64,000 bases of DNA from Atriophallophorus winterbourni. Lineage: Eukaryota; Platyhelminthes; Trematoda; Plagiorchiida; Microphallidae. This document shows positions 55,391-64,000 of this stretch, piece by piece. Where the stretch lies: NCBI GenBank assembly GCA_013407085.1, contig JACCGJ010009884.1:1-64000 (forward strand), read 5' to 3'. Position 1 is the stretch's first letter. Every line of letters begins with the position of its first letter. A program made the position numbers and the translations under genes. A model generated the notes under the pieces. The model saw only the letters and a program-made list of their open reading frames with translations, was not told the DNA's origin and made no database searches.

Positions 55391-58300
55391 ATGTTTCATT
55401 CAGTAATTGATTCAGTGAATTGATTTCAAGTTCAAAATATACCTATGAATAATGTACACAACGTTCTCCTCATATCCCCGGTCTCAACAGTTCACAATCA
55501 AGTTAAGATTGCATTGCCGTTATCAGGATGCGATTGTACAAGCAGTTCCGTTGTGACTGGAATCGTTTGAAATTTACCAAACAGCGTTATATTTAAAGAC
55601 GTTATGAATCAGCTCAGTAGAACTTAGGTGGATAATTAACGCAATCCTTAAATGCGAAGATATCACCCAAAGAAAAATGAAACATTTTTAGCGATCACAA
55701 CGCAGCCCATACACTCTGCTCAATGTTACGGCGCGTGAGTTAAGGCTCCGTCTGTGAATCGAGATGCAGAATCTGACATATCTCTCAATCGAAGGACTTG
55801 TTGATAATACAGAATTGAGATCAAATTTGAGATTGTCATTCACATATTTTTGCACATTATATGTATATGATGTTTATTCAAAAAACCGTCTGATCATCGA
55901 AAAATAACAGCATTTGTGAAATAAATAAACAAAATATCTTACTCATCTTCTTCTCTGAAATTAGTGCACAGATTTACATTTATAGAATTATTCTGAAGAA
56001 TTTCATGCAATTATGCATGTGACATAATTATGTTTAATGTTTTAACGTATATTTTGATCGCAATACCAAATCCGGTTTATATATCAGTAAATAGAATTAA
56101 TCGACTTCTTATTTTCAGCCTTCAAGAAAGCAGATCTCGGTAAGAGACTAAGATGTAAGAAGGTTTGAAAGCTTTTTTCGACAGAGAGAATAGATATTAT
56201 GATATAGAAATTCAAATGGAGACACTTCTAACCAATCACTTGATGGTTAACGTATTATATATAATTTCCTCCCTGATTTAATTTCAATAGAATTATCGCG
56301 AAATGTAAATCCCATTATATGCTGTTTTCCTTGATGAAGCAATTTGACTTCATCAGCTTGATCTTATTCACTGCTCACCAATATTGCCGGAAATCTTTGT
56401 TTGTTTCCACTATTACATAAAGGGATTAGTCCTGGTTAACAGTTGCAGTTTAGGAGCTTTGGAAATTTCAATGTAGCGTCATACTGATTTGTTCTTGCTC
56501 CAACGATGTTAGGTATTTTCTTTGCTCGGAAGCTAAAACAAGCTTGTAAGACGAAAACATAATGTATTTGTCTACGTAGGCGTTGTGATGCAAGCTATTC
56601 AAACTAAAACGAAGTTAATAAATGTGTTTAATCATGAGCTGCTCTTTGCTGATGATTCCTTCAGGCTGACATTCAGCCTGAGCATAACCAAACTCGTTGC
56701 TTTAATTAAATGTATCGACTTCCATCATCACTAAAAGAAACCGCCAGCTTAAAGCATTAAATATTTTCACATATCTTGGAAAAAACATTGCTGATTACCT
56801 CTCTCTAGACACAATGATTGATAAGTGGACTGGTAGAACAGCTGCCTTTTTGTCCTGATTGAACTCTCGTAACTCGGGAAGCTCAAGTTAGCCTCTGACG
56901 ACAAACATAATAGCACTCCTTTCACATTACGGCAGTTAGACCTGGACCATCGCTACAAGAAACGAGTTGTCGCACAGAGCTTTCTTTTAAGAAACGTATG
57001 CCAAATTTAAAATATATCGTGATTTGAGCAAATGACTAACGCTGAACTGATTTCTAAAGCTGGTTTACTGAGTAATTACAGTCTACGCCGAAAGCGCCGA
57101 ATAAACTGACTGTATCATGTGTGCAGAATGGAAATGTCCGTATTCCCAATGATCTACTATTTGCTGAGTAGAATGCGGAATCTCGATCATCGATAAGACC
57201 GCACTTGCGGTACAAAGACGTCGGCAATAGTGATATGAACGCTCACGGTATCCAACTTGAGAGCTGGAATAAAGTTTCTCTTGACCTCTTACTATAGAGG
57301 CACTGTGCAAAAACGTTGTCTGAAAGCCGAGATGCCGCTGATACCCTTCTGAGCTGCTAATTGTAGATTTTGCTCTCACCATGCAATTGAAATCTTTGGT
57401 CAAATGCCTGTCTATATCTGTTATCGCTCAGAAATAGTCTGTTCCTATCGCATTGTAATGTTCAGTCATTCTGAAAGCTATGAATCATGAAAAATCTTAT
57501 TAGCTTGTGATTTACACGCGATAAATCCATCGACCGAAAGAGACCAAGTGCAAATATTCATTGTTTCATTTTAGTAATTGATTCAGTGAATTGATTTCAA
57601 GTTCAAAATACACCCATGAATAATGTACACAACGTTCTCCTCATATCCCCGGTCTCAACAGTTCACAATCAAGTTAAGATTGCATTGCCGTTATCAGGAT
57701 GCGATTGTACAAGCAGTTCCGTTGTGACTAGAATCGTTTGAAATTTACCAAACAGCGTTATATTTAAAGACGTAATGAATCAGCGCAGCAGAACTTGGAT
57801 GGATAATTGAGGCAATCGTTAAATGCTAAGATATCACCCAAAGTAAAATGAAACATTTTTAGCGATCACAACGCAGCCCATACACTCTGCTCAATGTTAC
57901 GGCGCGTGAGTTAAGGCTCCGTCTGTGAATCGAGATGCAGAATCTGACATATCTCTCAATCGAAGGACTTGTTGATAATACGGAATTGAGATCAAATTTG
58001 AGATTGTCATTCACATATTTTTGCACATTAGACGTATATGATGTTTATTCAGAAAACCGTCTGATCATCGAAAAAAACAGCATTTGTGAAATAACTAAAC
58101 GAAATATCTTACTCATCTTTTTCACTGAAATTTGTGCACAGATTTACATTTTTAGAATTATTTTGAAGAATTTCATGCAATTATGCATGTGACATAATTA
58201 TCTTTAATGTGTTAACGTACGTTTTGGTCGCAATACCAAATCCGGTTATCATATTAGTAAATAGAATCAATCCAGTTCCTATTTTCAGCCTTCAAGGAAG

Positions 58301-58689
58301 CATATCTCGGTAAGGGACTGATGTGTAAAAATGTTTGAATGTTTTTTTCGACAGAGAGAATAGATATTATAATATAGAAATTCGAATGCAGGCTCTTCTA
58401 ACCAATCACTTGATGGTTAACGTATTATATATAATTTCCTCCCTGATTTAATTTTAATAGAATTATCGCGAAAGGTAAATCCCATTATATGCTGTTTTCA
58501 TTTATTAAGCAATTTGACTTCATCAGCTTGATCTTATTCACTGCTCACCAATATTGCCGGAAATCTTTGTTTGTTTCCACTCTTACATAAAGGGATTAGT
58601 CCTGGTTAACAGTTACAGTTCGGCAGCTTTTGAAAATTCACTTTAGCGTCAAACTGATTTGTTCTTGCTCCGACGTTGTTAGGTATTTT

Positions 58690-60840
58690 CTTTGCTCGAA
58701 AGCTGAAACATGCTTGTAAGACAAAAACATAATGTATTTGTCTACGTGCGCATTGTGATGCAAGCTATTCTGACTGAAACGAAGGTAATAGATGTGTTTA
58801 TTCATGATCTGCTGTTTAGTGATGATTCCTCCAGGCTGACATTCAACCTGAACATAACCAAACTCGTTGCTTTAATGAAATGTAACGACTATCATCATCA
58901 CTAATAGAAACCGCCAGCTTCAAGCAGTATATATTTTCACATATCTTGGCAAAAACATTGATGAATACCTCAGTCTAGACACAATGATTGTTAAGTGGAC
59001 TGGTAGAGCAGCTGCTATGTTCTCCTGATCAAACTCTTTTACCTCGGGATGCCCAAGTTTGCCTCTGACCACAAAGATAATTGCACTATCTTCACATTAC
59101 GGCAGTTAGACCTGGACCATCGCTACAAGAAACGAGTTGTCGCATGAAGCTTTCTTTTAAGAAGCGTATTATAAATCTAAAATATATCGTGATTTGAGCA
59201 AATAACTAACGCTGAACTGATTTCTAAAGCTGGTTTACTGAGTAATTACACCCTACGCCGAAAGCGCCGAATAAACTGACTGCGTCATGTGTGCAGAATG
59301 AAAATGACCGTATTCCCAATGATCTACTATTTGCTGAGTAGACTGCAGGAACTCGATTATCGATGAGACCGCACTTGCAGTTCAAAGACTTTGGTAATAG
59401 TGATATGAACGCTCACGCTATTCAACTTATGAGCTGGGATAAACTTGCTCTTGACCTCTTACTATAGAGGCATTGTGCAAAAACGTTCTCTGAAAGCCGA
59501 GATGCCGCTGATACAACTCTGAGCTGCTAATTGTAGATTTCGCTGTCACTGTGCAATTGGAATCTTTGATCAAATGACTGTCTATATCTGTTATCGCTGT
59601 GGGATAGTCTGTTCGTATCGCATCATAATGTTCAGTCATTCTGAAAGCTATGAATCATGAAAACCTCATACGCTTGTGATTTACATGCAAGGAAGACATC
59701 GACCGAAGGAGACCAAGTGCAAATATCTATTATATTTTAATCAGTAAGTGATGCAGTGATTCGATTCGAGCTCAAAATACACCTATGAATAATGTACACA
59801 ACGTTCTCCTCATATCCTCGGTGTTAACAGTTCACAAACAAGTTAAGATTGCGTTGCCGTTATCAGGATGAGATTGTACAAGCAGTTCCGTTGTGACTGG
59901 AATCGTTTTAAATTTACCAAACAGCGTTATATTTAAAGACGTTATGAATCAGCTCAGTAGAACTTGGATGGATAATTAACGCAAACGTCAAATGCTAATA
60001 TATCACCCGAAGTAAAATGAAACATTTTTAGCGATCACAACGCAGCCCACACAATCTGCTCAATGTTATGGCGCGTGAGTTAAGGCTCCGACTGTGAATC
60101 GAGATGCAGAATCTGACATATCTCTTAATCAAAGGACTTGTTGATAATACGGAATTGAGATCAAATTTGAGATTGTCATTCACATATGTTTAAACATTAT
60201 ATGTATATGATGTATACACAAAAAACCGTCTGATCGTCGAAAAAACAGCATTTGTGAAATAACTAAACGAAATATCTCACCCATCTTTTTCCCTGAAATT
60301 AGTGCACAGATTTACATTTTTAGAATTATTTTGAAGAATTTTATGCAATTATGCATGTGACATAATTATCTTTAATGTTTCAAATATATATTCTGATCGC
60401 AATACCAAATCCGGTTTACAAATTAGAAAATAGAATCAATCCAGTTCCTATTATGGAGCGTTCAAGGAAGCGAATCAAGGTAAGAGACTGAGATGTAAAA
60501 CGGTTTGAATGCTTTTTTCGACAGAGAGAATAGATATTATAATAGAGAAATTTGAATGGAGACACTTCTAATCAATCTCTTGATGGTTACCGTTCTATAT
60601 ATAATCTCCGCCCGAATTTAGTTTAAATAGGATTATCGCGAAAAGTAAATCCCATTATATGCTGTTTTCATTGATGAAGCAATTTGACTTCAACAGTTTG
60701 ATGTTATTCACTGCACTCAAATATTGCCGGAAATCTTTGTTTGTTTCCACTATTACATAAAGGGATTAGTCCTGGTTAACAATTGCAGTTTAGGAGCTTT
60801 TGAAAATTCACTGTAGCATCAAACTGATTTGTTCTTGCTC
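58690..60840 (+). repeat. Array segment duplicated almost exactly at 60860-63010
   Basis: From about 58690 the sequence is practically identical, line by line, to that starting at 60860 (for example the 70-codon antisense frames at 59427 and 61597 are the same). Comparison with units 1 and 2 shows many differences. The duplicated block is one period long but starts in mid-unit. Confidence 0.85.
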
Positions 60841-63800
60841 TAAAGTTGTTAGGTATTTTCTTTGCTCGAAAGCTGAAACACGCTTGTAAGACAAAAACAT
60901 AATGTATTTGTCTACGTGCGCATTGTGATGCAAGCTATTCTGACTGAAACGAAGGTAATAGATGTGTTTATTCATGATCTGCTGTTTAGTGATGATTCCT
61001 CCAGGCTGACATTCAACCTGAACATAACCAAACTCGTTGCTTTAATGAAATGTAACGACTATCATCATCACTAATAGAAACCGCCAGCTTCAAGCAGTAT
61101 ATATTTTCACATATCTTGGCAAAAACATTGATGAATACCTCAGTCTAGACACAATGATTGTTAAGTGGACTGGTAGAGCAGCTGCTATGTTCTCCTGATC
61201 AAACTCTTTTACCTCGGGATGCCCAAGTTTGCCTCTGACCACAAAGATAATTGCACTATCTTCACATTACGGCAGTTAGACCTGGACCATCGCTACAAGA
61301 AACGAGTTGTCGCATGAAGCTTTCTTTTAAGAAGCGTATTATAAATCTAAAATATATCGTGATTTGAGCAAATAACTAACGCTGAACTGATTTCTAAAGC
61401 TGGTTTACTGAGTAATTACACCCTACGCCGAAAGCGCCGAATAAACTGACTGCGTCATGTGTGCAGAATGAAAATGACCGTATTCCCAATGATCTACTAT
61501 TTGCTGAGTAGACTGCAGGAACTCGATTATCGATGAGACCGCACTTGCAGTTCAAAGACTTTGGTAATAGTGATATGAACGCTCACGCTATTCAACTTAT
61601 GAGCTGGGATAAACTTGCTCTTGACCTCTTACTATAGAGGCATTGTGCAAAAACGTTCTCTGAAAGCCGAGATGCCGCTGATACAACTCTGAGCTGCTAA
61701 TTGTAGATTTCGCTGTCACTGTGCAATTGGAATCTTTGATCAAATGACTGTCTATATCTGTTATCGCTGTGGGATAGTCTGTTCGTATCGCATCATAATG
61801 TTCAGTCATTCTGAAAGCTATGAATCATGAAAACCTCATACGCTTGTGATTTACATGCAAGGAAGACATCGACCGGAGGAGACCGAGTGCAAATATCTAT
61901 TATGTTTCAATCAGTAAGTGATGCAGTGATTCGATTCGAGCTCAAAATACACCTATGAATAATGTACACAACGTTCTCCTCATATCCTCGGTGTTAACAG
62001 TTCACAAACAAGTTAAGATTGCGTTGCCGTTATCAGGATGAGATTGTACAAGCAGTTCCGTTGTGACTGGAATCGTTTTAAATTTACCAAACAGCGTTAT
62101 ATTTAAAGACGTTATGAATCAGCTCAGTAGAACTTGGATGGATAATTAACGCAAACGTCAAATGCTAATATATCACCCGAAGTAAAATGAAACATTTTTA
62201 GCGATCACAACGCAGCCCACACAATCTGCTCAATGTTATGGCGCGTGAGTTAAGGCTCCGACTGTGAATCGAGATGCAGAATCTGACATATCTCTTAATC
62301 AAAGGACTTGTTGATAATACGGAATTGAGATCAAATTTGAGATTGTCATTCACATATGTTTAAACATTATATGTATATGATGTATACACAAAAAACCGTC
62401 TGATCGTCGAAAAAACAGCATTTGTGAAATAACTAAACGAAATATCTCACCCATCTTTTTCCCTGAAATTAGTGCACAGATTTACATTTTTAGAATTATT
62501 TTGAAGAATTTTATGCAATTATGCATGTGACATAATTATCTTTAATGTTTCAAATATATATTTGATCGCAATACCAAATCCGGTTTACAAATTAGAAAAT
62601 AGAATCAATCCAGTTCCTATTTTGGAGCCTTCAAGGAAGCGAATCACGGTAAGAGACTGAGATGTAAAACGGTTTGAATGCTTTTTTCGACAGAGAGAAT
62701 AGATATTATAATAGAGAAATTTGAATGGAGACACTTCTAATCAATCTCTTGATGGTTACCGTTCTATATATAATCTCCTCCCGGATTTAGTTTCAATAGG
62801 ATTATCGCGAAAAGTAAATCCCATTATATGCTGTTTTCATTGATGAAGCAATTTGACTTCAACAGCTTGATGTTATTCACTGCACTCAAATATTGCCGGA
62901 AATCTTTGTTTGTTTCCACTATTACATAAAGGGATTAGTCCTGGTTAACAATTGCAGTTCAGGAGCTTTTGAAAATTCACTGTAGCGTCAAATTGATTTG
63001 TTCTTGCTCTAAAGTTGTTAGGTATTTTCTTTGCTTGAAAGCTGAAACAAGCTTGTAAGACGAAAACCTAGTGTATTTGTCTACGATGCATTGTGATGCA
63101 AGCTATTCAAACTGAAACGAAGGTAATAGATGTGTTTATTCATGATCTGCTGTTTAGTGATGATTCCTCCAGGCTGACATTCAACCTGAACATAACCAAA
63201 CTCGTTGCTTTAATGAAATGTAACGACTATCATCATCACTAATAGAAACCGCCCGCTTCAAGCAGTATATATTTTCACATATATTGGCAAAAACATTGAT
63301 GATTACCTCTCTCTAGACACAGTGATTGATAAACGGACTAGTGAAGCAGTTGTCATTTTGTCCTGATTAAACTCTCGTACCCCGGGAAGCCCAAGGTAGC
63401 CTCTGACGACAAAGATCATTGCACTCCCTTCACATTACGGCAGTTAGACCTGGACCATCGCTACAAGAAACGAGTTGTCGAATAAAGCCTTCTTTTAAAA
63501 ACGTCTGCTAAATCTAAAATATATCGTGATTTGAAAATATAACTAACGCTGAACTGATTTCTAAAGCTGGTTTACTGAGTAATTTTACCCTACGCCGATA
63601 GCGCCGAATAAACTGACTGCATCATGTGTGCAGAATGGAAATGACCGTATTCCCAACGATCTACTACTTGCTAAGTAGAATGCGGAATCTCGATCATCGA
63701 TAAGACCGCACTTGCGGTACAAAGACGTCGGCAATAGTGATATGAACGCTCACGGTATTCAACTTAAGAGCTGGGATAAACTTGCTTTTGACCTCTTACT

Positions 63801-64000
63801 ATAGAGTCTCTGTACAAAAACTTTGTTTGAAAGCTGACATGCCGCTGATACAAAAATGAGCTGCTAATTGTAGATTTTTATGTCACCGTGCAATTGAAAT
63901 CTTTGGTCAAATGACTGTCTATATCTGTTATCGCTGTGATATAGTCTGTTCCTATCGCATCATAATGTTCAGTCATTCTGAAAGCTATGAATCATGAAAA

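Larger units (their letters stand above)
53235..64000 (+). repeat. Tandem array of ~2.17 kb RTE-derived units
   Basis: Five head-to-tail units, measured at the shared segment C(C/T)ATGAATAATGT: 53275, 55442, 57613, 59780 and 61952 (periods 2167, 2171, 2167 and 2172). The array begins at about 53235 and runs off the right edge within unit 5. Each unit carries a ~1.1 kb degraded reverse transcriptase C-terminal region (see next entry) and a ~1 kb non-coding part with landmarks such as GGCGCGTGAGTTAAGGCTCCG. Internal stops are shared between units, so the array grew from an already dead copy. Minus-strand open frames in it are shadows. Confidence 0.92.

Noticed and set aside
57083..57403. 106-codon minus-strand open frame in the tandem array, and the 70-codon frames at 59427 and 61597
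   Set aside because: They are antisense to the degraded RTE reverse transcriptase in each unit and are broken in sister units.
53235..64000. CRISPR-like or short-repeat array
   Set aside because: The period is 2.17 kb with retrotransposon content, and the sequence is eukaryotic.

Overview
The window is eukaryotic, AT-rich, animal-type repeat DNA. The mix of elements suggests a flatworm, most likely a digenean trematode: several CR1/jockey-like non-LTR families, RTE-like elements, Ty3/gypsy elements with a Trp-type primer site, hAT transposons, hammerhead-ribozyme repeats and exon-like blocks resembling flatworm micro-exon genes. This placement is inference from element content; no conserved host housekeeping gene was recognised. 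Almost all of the longer open frames are broken retroelement genes, or shadows of them.

Region 0-23 kb is a nest of transposons. Remnants of CR1-like families (called A, B, C and D here) are interrupted by gypsy elements. A CR1-C copy on the minus strand has its ORF1 split by a gypsy provirus (11144-15930) with two ~405 bp LTRs and a 4-bp target duplication. Next to it, two pieces of another gypsy family lie in opposite orientations with inverted LTRs at the outside (16438-22035). The plus-strand piece is itself interrupted by a 2.03 kb hAT transposon (17865-19897) with an exact 8-bp target duplication, subterminal repeat arrays and a spliced but shortened transposase gene.

Region 23-36.5 kb holds an RTE remnant, CR1-B and CR1-A pieces, and the best-preserved element of the window: a near full-length CR1-D copy (about 31131-36092) with a PHD-like ORF1, endonuclease and reverse transcriptase, ending in TTGAATC-type 7-bp repeats. 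It sits inside an older copy of the same family, in the same orientation.

Region 36.5-53 kb has little transposon protein but is built from diverged segmental repeats (modules at about 39.9, 44.3, 45.1, 45.6, 48.6 and 50.1 kb). On the minus strand these modules carry short blocks (27 and 36 nt) flanked by conserved AG and GT splice sites, all in the same phase, as expected for a micro-exon gene with duplicated internal exons. Interleaved are ~230 bp repeats carrying type I hammerhead ribozymes on both strands, resembling metazoan retrozymes. One hammerhead core is split by a CR1-D insertion, and one module is split by an 848 bp hAT/BED element with an 8-bp target duplication.

Region 53.2-64 kb is a head-to-tail array of five ~2.17 kb units derived from an RTE-like retrotransposon 3' region. 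It is open at the right edge, and a stretch about one unit long in units 3-4 is almost identical to the following one in units 4-5, a sign of recent unequal exchange.
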